Notes: generated from the letters alone by a model not told the origin. DNA of 64,000 bases from C-114 sp963719285 (GCA_963719285.1 CAVRBO010000001.1:1550001-1614000), one strand, 5' to 3'. Counted from the stretch's first letter, positions 6,401 to 15,704 are shown. Program-made: numbers and translations.

Positions 6401-7777
6401 ATGGACGGGTGGCGGACGATCATCGAGCCGTTCCGGATCCACGCGGTCGAGCCCATCCGGATGACGACCCGCGAGGAGCGCCTCGGCGCGGTCGAGGCCG
6501 CCGGGTACAACCTGTTCAACGTCCACGCCGAGGACGTGCTCATCGACCTGCTGACCGATTCGGGCACCGGCGCGATGAGCCGCGACCAGTGGGCCGCGAT
6601 CCAGCACGGCGACGAGAGCTACGCCGGCAGCCCGAGCTGGTACGCGTTCCTCGAGAGCGTCCAGAAGCTGTTCCCGTTCCGCCACGTCATCCCGACCCAC
6701 CAGGGCCGGGCCGCCGAGAAGATCCTGTTCAGCACGATCGGCGGAGCCGGCAAGGTCATCCCGAACAACACCCACTTCGACACGACCCGGGCGAATGTCG
6801 AGGCGACCGGAGCCGAGGCGCTCGACCTGGTGATCGCCGAGGGGCGCGAGCCGGCCACCATCCACCCGTTCAAGGGCAACATGGACGTCGCTGCGCTCGA
6901 GCGGGTCCTCGCCGAGCGTGCCGCCGACGTCCCGGTCGTCTTCGTCACCGTCACGAACAACTCGGGCGGCGGCCAGCCGGTCTCGCTGCGGAATCTCCGG
7001 GCGGTCCGGGCCGTGTGCGACCGGCACGGCGTGCCGTTGTTCCTCGACGCGTGCCGGTTCGCCGAGAACGCCTGGTTCATCCACGAGCGCGAGGAGGGCC
7101 AGTCCGGGCGGTCGATCCCCGACATCGTCCGGGAGATGGCGTCGCTGGCCGACGGGATGACGATGAGCGCCAAGAAGGACGGACTCGCGAACATCGGCGG
7201 CTGGCTGGCGATGAACGACGACGCACTCGCCGAGCGCTGCCGGACGATCCTCATCCTGACCGAGGGCTACGTCACCTACGGCGGCCTGGCCGGACGCGAC
7301 CTCGAGGCGATCGCCCAGGGCCTGCGCGAGGTGGTGAACGAGGACTACCTGCGCTACCGGATCCGCTCCACCGCCTACCTGGGCGACGCGATCGCGGCAG
7401 CCGGCGTGCCGGTCGTCCAGCCGTTCGGCGGGCACGCCGTATACGTCGATGCCCGCGCGCTCCTGCCCCACATCCCGCCCCTCGCCTACCCGGGCCAGGC
7501 TCTCGCGGTCGCGCTGTACGTGGAGGGTGGGATCCGCGCCTGCGAGATCGGCACGGTCATGTTCGGACGCCATCCGGACGGGTCGGAGACCGCGGGGCCG
7601 ATGGACCTGGTCCGCCTCGCGATCCCGCGCCGGACGTACACCCAGAGCCACATCGACTACACGATCGAGGTCGTACGCGCCGTGGCCGCCCGGGCCGGGG
7701 AGCTGCCGGGCTACCGGATCGTCTCGGAGCCGGCGGCGCTCCGCCACTTCACGGCCCGCTTCGCGCCGCTGGGGTGA
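6401..7777 (+). CDS. tnaA: Tryptophanase (tryptophan indole-lyase)
   Basis: PLP-dependent beta-eliminating lyase, 458 residues, normal family length. It splits L-tryptophan to indole, pyruvate and ammonia. The PLP lysine lies in MSAKKDG (Lys259 by position). Tryptophanase and tyrosine phenol-lyase are close relatives. This sequence has the tryptophanase residues at the discriminating sites: Asp127 in HFDTTR (threonine in tyrosine phenol-lyase), Ile383 in IRACEIG (arginine in tyrosine phenol-lyase), and His449 in ALRHFTARF. The ATG at 6401 follows a TATGCT -10 box by six bases. The frame is open far upstream, but that part overlaps the YdeI gene antisense and is not coding. No TnaC leader or tryptophan permease is adjacent. 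The next gene overlaps by four bases. Confidence 0.9.
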   Translation: MDGWRTIIEPFRIHAVEPIRMTTREERLGAVEAAGYNLFNVHAEDVLIDLLTDSGTGAMSRDQWAAIQHGDESYAGSPSWYAFLESVQKLFPFRHVIPTHQGRAAEKILFSTIGGAGKVIPNNTHFDTTRANVEATGAEALDLVIAEGREPATIHPFKGNMDVAALERVLAERAADVPVVFVTVTNNSGGGQPVSLRNLRAVRAVCDRHGVPLFLDACRFAENAWFIHEREEGQSGRSIPDIVREMASLADGMTMSAKKDGLANIGGWLAMNDDALAERCRTILILTEGYVTYGGLAGRDLEAIAQGLREVVNEDYLRYRIRSTAYLGDAIAAAGVPVVQPFGGHAVYVDARALLPHIPPLAYPGQALAVALYVEGGIRACEIGTVMFGRHPDGSETAGPMDLVRLAIPRRTYTQSHIDYTIEVVRAVAARAGELPGYRIVSEPAALRHFTARFAPLG

Positions 7778-8700
7778 TCGTCCCACCGAACGAGCGGCGG
7801 GTCGCACTCAGCGGGCCGCTCGACCTGAGCCGGACGCTCGGCCCGCTGTGGCGTGGACGGGGCGACCCAACGATGCGCGTCGGTGTCGATGGGGTCTGGC
7901 GCGCGACTCGCACGCCCGATGGACCTGCGACGATCCACCTCGCGATCTCGGGGGCCGAACTCGTCGCCCGGGCCTGGGGCGACGGCGCGGACTGGGCGCT
8001 CGAGCACGCGCCGGCGATGGCCGGCCTCCTGGACGACCCGGCTGCGCTCGCCCCCCTTGTCGCGGCGCAGCCGCTGTTGCGGGAGCTGGCGCGGCGGCAT
8101 CCGGGCCTCCGCTTCCCACGCACCCTCGCGGTCATGGAGTCGATCGTGCCGGCGATCATCGAGCAGAAGGTGACCGGCGCCGAGGCGCACCGGGCGTGGC
8201 GCGGCCTCGTCACGAAGCACGGGGAGCCGGCACCCGGGCCGGCGGGCCGGGCGGGGATGCGCATCCCGCCGACCCCGGTCACCCTGGCGGGACTGCCCTA
8301 CTTCGGGTATCACGGCTTCGGCCTGGAACGCCGACGGGCCGAGACGATCCGGGCGGCCTCCGCGCGGGCGGCCTGGCTGGAGGCCGCGTCGGACCTCGAT
8401 CCGGAGGTCCGCGAAGCGCGGCTCCGATCCATCCCCGGCGTGGGTCCGTGGACCGCGGCCGAGGTGGCGGCACGGGCGTGGGGCGACCCCGATGCCGTGA
8501 GCGTCGGCGACTACCATCTCCCGAATTTGGTGGCATGGCTGCTGGCGCGCGAACGGGGCGGCACCGATGAGCGCATGCTCGAGCTGCTCGAGCCGTTCCG
8601 CGGCCAGCGCGGCCGGGTCATCCGGCTCCTGGAGGTCTCCGGCGTCCGAGCGGAGCGCCATGGCCCGCGCTACGCTGGCCGCCGGATCGAAGGCATCTGA
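7774..8700 (+). CDS. DNA-3-methyladenine glycosylase, AlkA/HhH-GPD type
   Basis: Base-excision-repair glycosylase of 308 residues. It shows the helix-hairpin-helix LRSIPGVGPWTAAEVA followed by the catalytic aspartate in VSVGDYHLPN, the HhH-GPD signature; the N-terminal third is the usual AlkA-type beta domain, and FPRTLAVMESIVPAIIEQKVTG is the helical core entry. It removes alkylated purines from DNA. The start is GTG in a GTGA overlap with the tryptophanase stop, so it is translationally coupled to a catabolic gene, an odd but clear operon. No adaptive-response regulator is nearby. Confidence 0.88.
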   Translation: MIVPPNERRVALSGPLDLSRTLGPLWRGRGDPTMRVGVDGVWRATRTPDGPATIHLAISGAELVARAWGDGADWALEHAPAMAGLLDDPAALAPLVAAQPLLRELARRHPGLRFPRTLAVMESIVPAIIEQKVTGAEAHRAWRGLVTKHGEPAPGPAGRAGMRIPPTPVTLAGLPYFGYHGFGLERRRAETIRAASARAAWLEAASDLDPEVREARLRSIPGVGPWTAAEVAARAWGDPDAVSVGDYHLPNLVAWLLARERGGTDERMLELLEPFRGQRGRVIRLLEVSGVRAERHGPRYAGRRIEGI

Positions 8701-8723
8701 CCGTCCGAGGACCCGCCCGCCCG

Positions 8724-9356
8724 ATGGACCACGACTTCGCCACACCGCCACTTCGGGTCGAGCCCGTCACGCTGCCCGGCCGGCACGTCCGTCTCGAGCC
8801 CCTCGCCGAGAACCACCTCGACGAACTGTGGCCGGTCGCGTCCGAGGCCTCGCTCTGGCAATGGATCCCGTGGCCGGTCGGGACGAAGGACGACCTGCGG
8901 GCGTACATCGCGGCCGCGCTCGAGGGCCAGGCGGCCGGCACGATGCTCCCGTTCGTCAACCGCCTCGTCGCGACCGGCGAGGCCATCGGCAGCTCGCGCT
9001 TCGGCAACATCGCGCCCGCCGACCACCGGGTGGAGATCGGCTGGACCTGGGTCGGTGTCCCGTGGCAGCGTTCGGCCGCCAACTCGGAGGCGAAGCTCCT
9101 GATGCTCGACCACGCGTTCGGGCCGTGGCGCTGCCACCGGGTCGAGTTCAAGACCGATTCCCTCAACGAGAAGTCGCGCAGCGGGCTGCTCGGGATCGGC
9201 GCCACCTTCGAAGGGATCTTCCGCAACCACATGGTCACCCACACGGGTCGGCTGCGCCACTCGGCCTATTACGCGATCACGGACGACGACTGGCCGATGG
9301 TCCGAGCCCGGCTCGTGGAACGCATCGCGGCCGGCGGCCGCGGCCCGACACGATAG
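8724..9356 (+). CDS. GNAT family N-acetyltransferase, RimJ/RimL type
   Basis: A 210-residue protein of the GNAT superfamily. It has an N-terminal LPGRHVRLEPLAENHLDELW strand-helix start, IGSSRFGNIAPADHRVEIGWTWV in the core, and a C-terminal LLMLDHAF...VEFKTDSLNEKSRSGLLGIGA block as in the RimJ/RimL subgroup that acetylates protein N-termini or small molecules. The target cannot be told. It lies 23 bases after the glycosylase and probably shares its transcript. Start codon choice rests on homology. Confidence 0.85.
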   Translation: MDHDFATPPLRVEPVTLPGRHVRLEPLAENHLDELWPVASEASLWQWIPWPVGTKDDLRAYIAAALEGQAAGTMLPFVNRLVATGEAIGSSRFGNIAPADHRVEIGWTWVGVPWQRSAANSEAKLLMLDHAFGPWRCHRVEFKTDSLNEKSRSGLLGIGATFEGIFRNHMVTHTGRLRHSAYYAITDDDWPMVRARLVERIAAGGRGPTR

Positions 9357-9377
9357 GAGCGCCCGCGGGGACGATGC

Positions 9378-9920
9378 CTACGCGGCGCTCATCAGCGGTC
9401 CGCCGACGTGGAGCTCCCGGCGACCGGTCCGACCTCGCCAGCCCAGGAATCGGGTGGGTTCGATGCGGATGACGCTGCGATAGGTGGCGCCGAACTCGGC
9501 GAGGGTGAGTCCGATGGCCGACATCCAGCTCGCGTACTTGGCGAGAAGCTGGGGAGCCACGGACGGCACGACCTTCAAGGCGTCGTCCGGCAGGATCCGG
9601 GCCTCGCCCTCGATGAGCTGGACGTCGAAGTCGTCCTCGGGCGCGCCGAGGGCGACCATCACCCGGGCGTCGGCGGCCACGTTCAGAGCCTTCACCGCGC
9701 CGGGCTTGCTGAATACCACGAATCCGTCGTCCGTCCAGGCGTACCAGACAGGGACGAGATGGGGACGGCCGTCCGGGCGGACCGTCGTGAGCCAGGCCAC
9801 CGGGGTCGAGCGGAGGCGATCGCGTAGTTCCCGCGGTACCGCACAGCGACCGGCGTATGCGGGCCGGGTCGTCACGGGGCGCGCGGCGACAGCGGGGTCG
9901 ACCGATCGCTGCTCCGTCAT
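9378..9920 (-). CDS. PPOX-class pyridoxamine-phosphate-oxidase-fold protein
   Basis: A 180-residue split-barrel flavin/F420-binding protein. The family block PVAWLTTVRPDGRPHLVPVWYAW is near residue 40, followed by FVVFSKPGAVKALNVAADARVMVAL and a DVQLIEGEARIL strand. It resembles F420-dependent PPOX proteins of mycobacteria and Chloroflexota. Substrate unknown. The ATG at 9920 is taken because a GGAGGG ribosome site lies eight bases before it; the longer frame upstream is not protein-like. It is convergent with the GNAT gene, 21 bases apart. Confidence 0.8.
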   Translation of the reverse strand: MTEQRSVDPAVAARPVTTRPAYAGRCAVPRELRDRLRSTPVAWLTTVRPDGRPHLVPVWYAWTDDGFVVFSKPGAVKALNVAADARVMVALGAPEDDFDVQLIEGEARILPDDALKVVPSVAPQLLAKYASWMSAIGLTLAEFGATYRSVIRIEPTRFLGWRGRTGRRELHVGGPLMSAA

Positions 9921-10059
9921 CCCGGGCCCTCCGTGCGTCTCGCCGGACCATCCGGCGATCGACCCCAGCGTCGCCGGTCGAGCGCCGGCCAGGCCACGGA
10001 CGGCGAGCCCCATCGGCAGCGACGGGTGTCGCCGTGACGCCATCGTCATCCGTCGCCCG

Positions 10060-10065
10060 TACGAT
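10060..10065 (+). promoter_or_regulatory. -10 box (TACGAT) of the patatin gene
   Basis: TACGAT, six bases, then ATG at 10072. Leaderless-type spacing. Confidence 0.5.
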
Positions 10066-10071
10066 GGCGCC

Positions 10072-10962
10072 ATGTCTCGCCATGACGCCGCCTCGCTCGA
10101 CGGACGAACGCTCCGCGGGCACGCCCTCGCCCTGGCCGGCGGCGGCCTCGTGGGGATCGGCTGGGAGGTCGGGGTCATCCTCGGCCTCAGGGACGCCGGC
10201 GTCGCGACCGGCGCGTGGGACCGGATCGTCGGCACCTCGGCGGGTTCCGTCGTGGGGGCGTCGCTCGGTTCGAGCGACGGGCCGGAGCGCCTCGCCGCCA
10301 CCGACTGGATCGCGTACGGGCTGGAGCTGGCCCAGTACATGGCCGGCCTCGACCGTGAGGCCGTGGCGCGCATCGACGGGCTCTGGTTCGGCAGCCCGGA
10401 CGGGCCGGACCAGGCGACGTCCGCCGAGATCGGCCGTCTCGCCCGGGCCGCCGTGACGGGAACGGCCGACCGCTTCGAAGGCGCCATCGCCGCCATCCTG
10501 CCGGACACGACCTGGCCGGCGGCCCTGCGGATCACCGCCATCGATGCCGAGGACGGGTCGCTCCGCGTGCTCGACGCCGGGTCCCATGTCCCGCTCGCCA
10601 GGGCCGTGGCCGCCAGCTGTTCGGTTCCGGGCGTCTTCCCGCCCATCTCGATCGATGGGCGGCTCTACATCGACGGGGGCGTCCGGAGCGGCTCGGGCCT
10701 CGATCTCGCCAGCGGCTGCGGGACCGTCGTCGCCGTGGCGCCGGTCCGCCAGGACGGCCACGGCGAGCGCGAGCTCATCGCGGAATCCGCGGGCCTCGCG
10801 GCCCAGGGCACGAGGGTCGTCCTCGTCCGGCCGACCTCGGGAGTCGACGCCGTCCTGCCGACCGACTCACTGGATCCGACCCAGCTGCCCGACGCCGTGC
10901 GGGCCGGGCGCGAGGCCGGCCGGGCGCAGGCGGGCGTGGTGCAGGCGCTCGTGGGAGCGTAG
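10072..10962 (+). CDS. Patatin-like phospholipase family protein
   Basis: A 296-residue Ser/Asp-dyad acyl hydrolase. The oxyanion glycine run is LALAGGGLVGIGWEVG, the nucleophile serine sits in GTSAGS (G-x-S-x-G), and the catalytic aspartate in YIDGGVRSG (DG-G). Patatin proteins hydrolyse phospholipids or other acyl esters; the natural substrate is not evident. No signal peptide is seen, so it acts in the cytoplasm or at the inner membrane face. A single-gene unit with a leaderless-type promoter; it diverges from the PPOX gene. Confidence 0.85.
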   Translation: MSRHDAASLDGRTLRGHALALAGGGLVGIGWEVGVILGLRDAGVATGAWDRIVGTSAGSVVGASLGSSDGPERLAATDWIAYGLELAQYMAGLDREAVARIDGLWFGSPDGPDQATSAEIGRLARAAVTGTADRFEGAIAAILPDTTWPAALRITAIDAEDGSLRVLDAGSHVPLARAVAASCSVPGVFPPISIDGRLYIDGGVRSGSGLDLASGCGTVVAVAPVRQDGHGERELIAESAGLAAQGTRVVLVRPTSGVDAVLPTDSLDPTQLPDAVRAGREAGRAQAGVVQALVGA

Positions 10963-10994
10963 GCACGGCGGATGACCTCTTCGCCGCTCGCGGA

Positions 10995-11882
10995 TCAGCC
11001 GGCGAAGCGGCTCGCCGGCCGGCCGCGCACGCCGGGTCGGCAGCGGAACACGCTCCCGGCGAGCGGCTGGGCGGCCCGCTCGGCCGGGGCGACCATGTGC
11101 CAGGCCGTGGTCACGTACAGCTCGTCCAGATCGGGCCCACCGAACGCGACGCTCGACACGTGGGCGGCCGGGAAGCGGATCTCGCGGTCGAACGCGCCGT
11201 CCGGGGCGAACCGGCGGACGCGCCAGCCGCCCCAGCAGGCGACCCACAGGTAGCCCTCATCGTCGACGGTCATGCCGTCTGGATCGCCCTCTTCGCCGCC
11301 GACATCCACGAGGCGCCGCCGATCCGCGATGGTGCCCGCCGCGCCGTCCCAGCGGAACGCGTCGACGCCGTGCTGGAGCGTGTCGATGAAGTACATCGTC
11401 GAGCCGTCGGCGGTCCAGTCGAGGCCGTTCGAGATCCCGACATCCCCGAGCATCCGGGTGACCATCCCGTCCGGGTCGAGCCGGTACAGGCTGCCCATCG
11501 TCGAGACCTCGTCGAACGCCATCGTCCCGGCCCAGAACCGGCCCTCCGGATCGACCTTGCCGTCGTTCATCCGGGTGAGCGGATCGTCGGCCTCCACCGC
11601 AGCGATGCGGCGGGTCGTCGTCCCTCCAGGATCCTGGAGGTGGAACCCATCGTCGGTCGCGAGCACGAGGCCACCGCCCTGGCGCAGCCCGACCGCGCCC
11701 ACCGTCCGGCCGACGTCCAGGGTGATGTCGCGGCCCGTCGCGGGAGTGGTTCGGTGGACGATCCCCTCGAGGATGTCGACCCAGACGAGCTCGCCGGTCG
11801 CGTCGTCCCAGACGGGGCCCTCGCCGAGGCGGACCCGGGCATCGAGCACCAGCTCCACGCCGGCCGTCGTCGTCATGTCCAT
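10995..11882 (-). CDS. SMP-30/gluconolactonase family protein
   Basis: Six-bladed beta-propeller lactonase of about 295 residues. Family marks: LGEGPVWDDATGELVWVDI at the start (metal-binding glutamate), TRMNDGKVDPEGRFWAGTM (Asn ligand), GISNGLDWTADGSTMYFIDT (Asn and Asp ligands) and DGMTVDDEGYLWVA. These enzymes hydrolyse sugar lactones to aldonic acids with a divalent metal. It is divergent from the 2-keto-3-deoxysugar kinase at 11945, which supports an aldonate pathway. Start may be ATG 11882 or 11876; the frame continues upstream without coding character. Confidence 0.85.
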   Translation of the reverse strand: MDMTTTAGVELVLDARVRLGEGPVWDDATGELVWVDILEGIVHRTTPATGRDITLDVGRTVGAVGLRQGGGLVLATDDGFHLQDPGGTTTRRIAAVEADDPLTRMNDGKVDPEGRFWAGTMAFDEVSTMGSLYRLDPDGMVTRMLGDVGISNGLDWTADGSTMYFIDTLQHGVDAFRWDGAAGTIADRRRLVDVGGEEGDPDGMTVDDEGYLWVACWGGWRVRRFAPDGAFDREIRFPAAHVSSVAFGGPDLDELYVTTAWHMVAPAERAAQPLAGSVFRCRPGVRGRPASRFAG

Positions 11883-11944
11883 GTCGCTATGGTGAGCGGG
11901 AGCGCGCCGTCCTGTCGAGTCGATCCGCCGTCCCGAGGAGTCAC

Positions 11945-13000
11945 GTGACCCACGACCCAGCACAGCCCGATGACGCTTCGGAACCCACCGCGGCCGTCGA
12001 GGGCGCCACTCGTCCGGACGAGGCCATCGAGGTCGTGACCCTCGGGGAGTGCCTCGTCTCGTTCGTGGCGCGTGAGCCGGGGCCGCTGGCCGAGATCGCC
12101 GAGTTCCGCCGGTACGTGGCGGGAGCCGAGGCGAACGTGGCGGTCGGCCTCGCCAGGCTGGGCCATCGCTCCGCGTTCATCGGCCGGGTCGGCGACGACA
12201 GCTTCGGGACCACGATCGTGCGCCGCCTTCGCGGTGATGGGGTCGACGTCCGCTGGCTGCGGGTCGAGGCCGAAGCCTGGACCGGGCTCATGTTCCGGGA
12301 ACGGCGGGGTGCAGGGCCGTCGGAGGTGATCTACCGGCGCGCCGGATCGGCCGGATCGCGGCTCGGGCCGGAGGACGTCTACGCCGCCGATACGGATGGG
12401 CTGTTCGCCGGGGCACGGCTGCTCCATCTGAGCGGGATCACGCCGGCCCTGTCGCCGAGCTGTCGCGACGCCGTGACGGAGGCGATCGAGCGGGCGAAGG
12501 CGAACGATCTCGCGATCGCGCTCGACATCAACCTGCGCCGGCGGCTGTGGTCCGACGCGGAGGCCACGGAGGTCCTCCGGCCCCTCCTTGGTTCGGTGGA
12601 TGTCGTCTTCGGCAGCCTCGAGGAGGGGATCGTGGTCGGCGGGACCTCCGACGATGCCGGGCCCCGGATCGTCGCTGCGGCGCTCATCGGGTCGGGGGCC
12701 GGTCACGCGGTCCTCAAGCTCGGCCCGGACGGGGCGGCGTCGCTCGGGTCGGACGGCACATGGACGGTCGTGCCGGCGGTGGGCGGCGTCACGGTCGCGG
12801 ATCCGGTGGGTGCCGGCGACGCGTTCTGCGCGGGCTACCTGGCGGGCCAGCTCGAAGGGCTCGGCGAAGCGGACGCGCTCGCGCTCGGCAACGCCTGCGG
12901 GGCTGCCGTCGTGGCGGTCGAAGGCGACCAGGCCGGCGCCCCGACCCGCGACGAGGCGACCCGGATCGGGCGGGTCGGGACGGATCAGGCCATCCGCTGA
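11945..13000 (+). CDS. PfkB-family sugar kinase, 2-keto-3-deoxygluconate-kinase-like
   Basis: A ribokinase-fold kinase of 351 residues. The N-terminal VVTLGECLVSF and AGAEANVAVGLARLG blocks bind sugar; the C-terminal DPVGAGDAFCAGYLAG holds the catalytic aspartate and anion hole. GAEANVA and the GECLV start are typical of KdgK-type kinases, which make 2-keto-3-deoxy-6-phosphogluconate. Specificity is inferred from this and from the divergent gluconolactonase gene. The GTG at 11945 has a GAGGAG ribosome site four to five bases upstream, so this gene is leadered. An acidic 25-residue N-terminal extension precedes the fold. Confidence 0.8.
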   Translation: MTHDPAQPDDASEPTAAVEGATRPDEAIEVVTLGECLVSFVAREPGPLAEIAEFRRYVAGAEANVAVGLARLGHRSAFIGRVGDDSFGTTIVRRLRGDGVDVRWLRVEAEAWTGLMFRERRGAGPSEVIYRRAGSAGSRLGPEDVYAADTDGLFAGARLLHLSGITPALSPSCRDAVTEAIERAKANDLAIALDINLRRRLWSDAEATEVLRPLLGSVDVVFGSLEEGIVVGGTSDDAGPRIVAAALIGSGAGHAVLKLGPDGAASLGSDGTWTVVPAVGGVTVADPVGAGDAFCAGYLAGQLEGLGEADALALGNACGAAVVAVEGDQAGAPTRDEATRIGRVGTDQAIR

Positions 13001-13132
13001 GCCTCGGGTTCGGGCGGCATGGTCACTTCCCCGGCGGATCGCCGCCCGTGCCCGGATGCGCGCACGATGGCCCGAGTCGCCTCGAACGCGTCCCGGAGAC
13101 CATCTGACTCACGTTCGGGCGCTCACCCGCCG

Positions 13133-13507
13133 TCATCGGGGCCTGGTCGGGTCACCCTTGGCCTTGTTCAGCTCGACCGCCTGGCTGACCCAGGCCCGGA
13201 TCGCGTCCTCGGGCAGGGGGTCGCCCGGCACGATCCGGAGATGGCGCATCCGGATCCCATCGCCGGTGAGCAGCCCGTCGGGGTCGAGCAGGTCGTTGCC
13301 GCGCCAGAATCCGAAGTTCATCGTCACGGGATACGCCTTGAGGTAGGCGAAGGGGCCGCCCGACTCCCAGACCGGCTGGGCCCACTTGATCGACACGGCC
13401 GCCCCGGGCGCCACCTCCGCGACGAGCGCGCGGATCCGCTGCGCGACCTGGCGATGCTCGTCGGGCAGCGCGGCGATGAACGCATCCACGGTCGGCCGGT
13501 CCGACAC
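13133..13507 (-). CDS. DUF1801 family protein
   Basis: A 124-residue protein with the YdhG-like DUF1801 layout: VDAFIAALPDEHRQVAQRIRALVAEVAPGA, then IKWAQPVWESGGPFAYLKAY, and a FGFWRGNDLLDP strand. Homologues are annotated as iron-chaperone-like or unknown. The GTG at 13507 is chosen for its GGGGAGG ribosome site five bases upstream. It stands alone, 134 bases before the end of the next kinase gene, on the same strand. Confidence 0.75.
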   Translation of the reverse strand: MSDRPTVDAFIAALPDEHRQVAQRIRALVAEVAPGAAVSIKWAQPVWESGGPFAYLKAYPVTMNFGFWRGNDLLDPDGLLTGDGIRMRHLRIVPGDPLPEDAIRAWVSQAVELNKAKGDPTRPR

Positions 13508-13641
13508 GGTGACCTCCCCTTCCGACACGCCGGAGGCTAGGGTCCATCCGGGCGGTGCGTCAACCCTGACGAACGGCATGGGTCGGTCGGCGACGCCCGG
13601 CGACCGACCTGTGTCGGGGCCCGCGCAGGGGCCGGCGCGCC

Positions 13642-15024
13642 TCAGGCCGGAGGTCGGGCCGGGAGCTGAACCTCGAACCGGGCTCCGCCGCCGGGCGCGT
13701 CGGCGACTTCGATGGTGCCGCCGTGACGGTCCACGACCCACTGGGCGATCGCGAGGCCAAGGCCCGTGCCGCCGGCCGACGCGCCCGGCGCCCGCCAGAA
13801 CCGGTCGAACACCCGCGCCCGATCCTCGGCCCGTATGCCGGGCCCCTGGTCGTCCACCGTCAGCGTCGCCCCGCCCTTGTCGCGCGGCCGGAGGCCGACC
13901 CGGACCCGCGACCCGGCCGGCCCGTGGCGGATGGCGTTGTCAGCCAGGATCGTGGCGAGCTGGCGGAGCCGTGTCCGGTCGCCGGTGAGCGGCGCCGGGG
14001 CCGCATCCAGATCGATCTCGACGGAGCGCTCGGCGGCGATCGCCCGCAGCCCGTCCAGGCCCTCCCGAACGACCGGCTCGAGGTCGAACGACTCGGCGGC
14101 CAGCTCCTCGACCCCGGAATCGGTCCGGGCGAGCAGCAGCAGGTCGCCCACCAGCGCGGTCAGGTGGTCGACCTCGGCACGGACGTCGGCCAGCGCGTCG
14201 GCCTCCTCACCCAGTCGCACCTCCGGATGGCGTTCGAAGTGCTCGACCGTGGCCCGGATGACACTCAGCGGCGTGCGCAGCTCATGGCTCGCGTCGGCCG
14301 CGAACTCGCGCTGGCGGCGGAGCGACTCGCGGATCGGGACGAGCGCCCGGGTCGCGTACACGCGCCCGCCGAGGATGGCCGCCGCGACGGCCACGAATCC
14401 GCCCACGATGAGCACGATGAGCAGGGCATTCAGGGCACGCTGCTCGGCGCTGATGTCCTGGGCGACCTGGACGACGAGCGTCCCGTCGCCGCTCTGGACC
14501 GCAACGCTGTAGAGCCGGACCGGGATCGTCTCGCGCTCGATGGTGACCGGCACGGCGCCCGTCCCGGTCCCGGAGATCGTCGTGGAGCCGGTCACGGCAC
14601 CGGTCCGCACGTCGCCGGCACCGGCCATCGCCGCGGCGATCCCGGCCTGGTCCGGGAGCCCGTCGAGGCGCGGCCCGATCACCTGGCCCGAGTCCGTCAC
14701 GATGACCGCGACCGTGCCCGGCGCCTGACCGCCGAAGACCAGGCCACCGGTGCGTGCACCACGGCCGGGGAACTGCTGGGATGCCCGGTCCAGGTAGGAG
14801 ACGATCGACTGGGCGCGCTGGGTCAGCTGCGCCTCGCTCGTGGCCGCCAGCGACCGGGCGACCGCGGCGTAGAGCGCCGCTCCCAGGAGGACGAGCACCA
14901 CGAGCATCGTCGCCGCGCTCCAGGCGACGAGCCGTCGGCCCGTGTGACGGAGCAGCGGGGCGTCCGGGCTCGCGCCGCCGCCGCGTGGCGCGGGGACCGG
15001 CTCCGCCAGCCCAGGCTCGGTCAT
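13642..15024 (-). CDS. Sensor histidine kinase of the efflux cluster
   Basis: A 460-residue membrane kinase. Two transmembrane helices (about 34-56 and 180-205) flank a periplasmic sensor loop rich in Gly/Thr. The phospho-acceptor histidine is in ASHELRTPLSVI, followed by the N box ILADNAIRHGP, G1 DQGPGI and G2 GTGLGLAIAQW. The last gene of the minus-strand unit; its ATG overlaps the response-regulator stop by four bases. Genetic position suggests that it senses the substrate of, or stress met by, the adjacent ABC efflux system. Confidence 0.93.
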   Translation of the reverse strand: MTEPGLAEPVPAPRGGGASPDAPLLRHTGRRLVAWSAATMLVVLVLLGAALYAAVARSLAATSEAQLTQRAQSIVSYLDRASQQFPGRGARTGGLVFGGQAPGTVAVIVTDSGQVIGPRLDGLPDQAGIAAAMAGAGDVRTGAVTGSTTISGTGTGAVPVTIERETIPVRLYSVAVQSGDGTLVVQVAQDISAEQRALNALLIVLIVGGFVAVAAAILGGRVYATRALVPIRESLRRQREFAADASHELRTPLSVIRATVEHFERHPEVRLGEEADALADVRAEVDHLTALVGDLLLLARTDSGVEELAAESFDLEPVVREGLDGLRAIAAERSVEIDLDAAPAPLTGDRTRLRQLATILADNAIRHGPAGSRVRVGLRPRDKGGATLTVDDQGPGIRAEDRARVFDRFWRAPGASAGGTGLGLAIAQWVVDRHGGTIEVADAPGGGARFEVQLPARPPA

Positions 15025-15704
15025 CGGTCGGACAGGCGGTACCCGGAGCCGCGGACCGTTTCGATCCGGTCCCCGGCGCGCCCGAGCTTCGTGCGGAGGT
15101 AGTGGACGTACACCTCGACGGCGTTCGGGGTCAGCGCGACCCCCACGGGCCAGGCCCGGTCGAGGAGTTCGTCCCGCGACAGGACCCGCCCCGCGTTCCG
15201 CAACAGGCACTCGAGCAGGGCGAACTCCTGGCGCGACAGCTCGACATCGGCTCCGTCAACGCTCACCCGGCGACTCGCCTCATCGAGCACGATGGTGCCA
15301 CTCACGAGGCGCCGGGTCGAGGATCGCCGCGGCCGACCGGCGGCCGTCGCCCGCCGCCCGAGGGCGCGCAGTCGCGCCGCGAGCTCGTCGTAGGCGAACG
15401 GCTTGACCAGGTAGTCGTCCGCCCCGGCGTCGAGGCCGGCTACGCGGTCGCCGATCGCGTCGCGCGCGGTGAGCATGAGGATCGCCATCGGCGAGCCGGC
15501 GGACCGGAGGCGCCTGGCGACCTCGATCCCGGAGATGTCCGGCAGCCCGATGTCGAGGATGACGGCGTCGATCCCATCGGCGCCGGCCAGGTCGAGCGCC
15601 GACGTGCCGTCGGCGGCGACGTCGACGACATGCCGGTCATCGCGGAGCAGGCGGGCGAGCGCCCGGGCCAGCCGGGCGTCGTCTTCCACGAGAAGCAGGT
15701 GCAC
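15021..15704 (-). CDS. OmpR/PhoB-type response regulator
   Basis: A 227-residue regulator. The receiver domain shows LVEDDARLA, the phospho-accepting aspartate in VILDIGLPDISG, and the conserved Lys in YLVKPFAYDE. The C-terminal winged helix ends in AVEVYVHYLRTKLGR...VRGSGYRL. The start is GTG with an AAGGAG ribosome site four bases upstream. It lies 36 bases after the Gly-rich protein and overlaps the partner kinase. Confidence 0.95.
   Translation of the reverse strand: MHLLLVEDDARLARALARLLRDDRHVVDVAADGTSALDLAGADGIDAVILDIGLPDISGIEVARRLRSAGSPMAILMLTARDAIGDRVAGLDAGADDYLVKPFAYDELAARLRALGRRATAAGRPRRSSTRRLVSGTIVLDEASRRVSVDGADVELSRQEFALLECLLRNAGRVLSRDELLDRAWPVGVALTPNAVEVYVHYLRTKLGRAGDRIETVRGSGYRLSDR

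Noticed and set aside
6401..7777. Assignment as tyrosine phenol-lyase
   Set aside because: The Thr and Arg that bind the phenol group are Asp and Ile here, as in tryptophanase.
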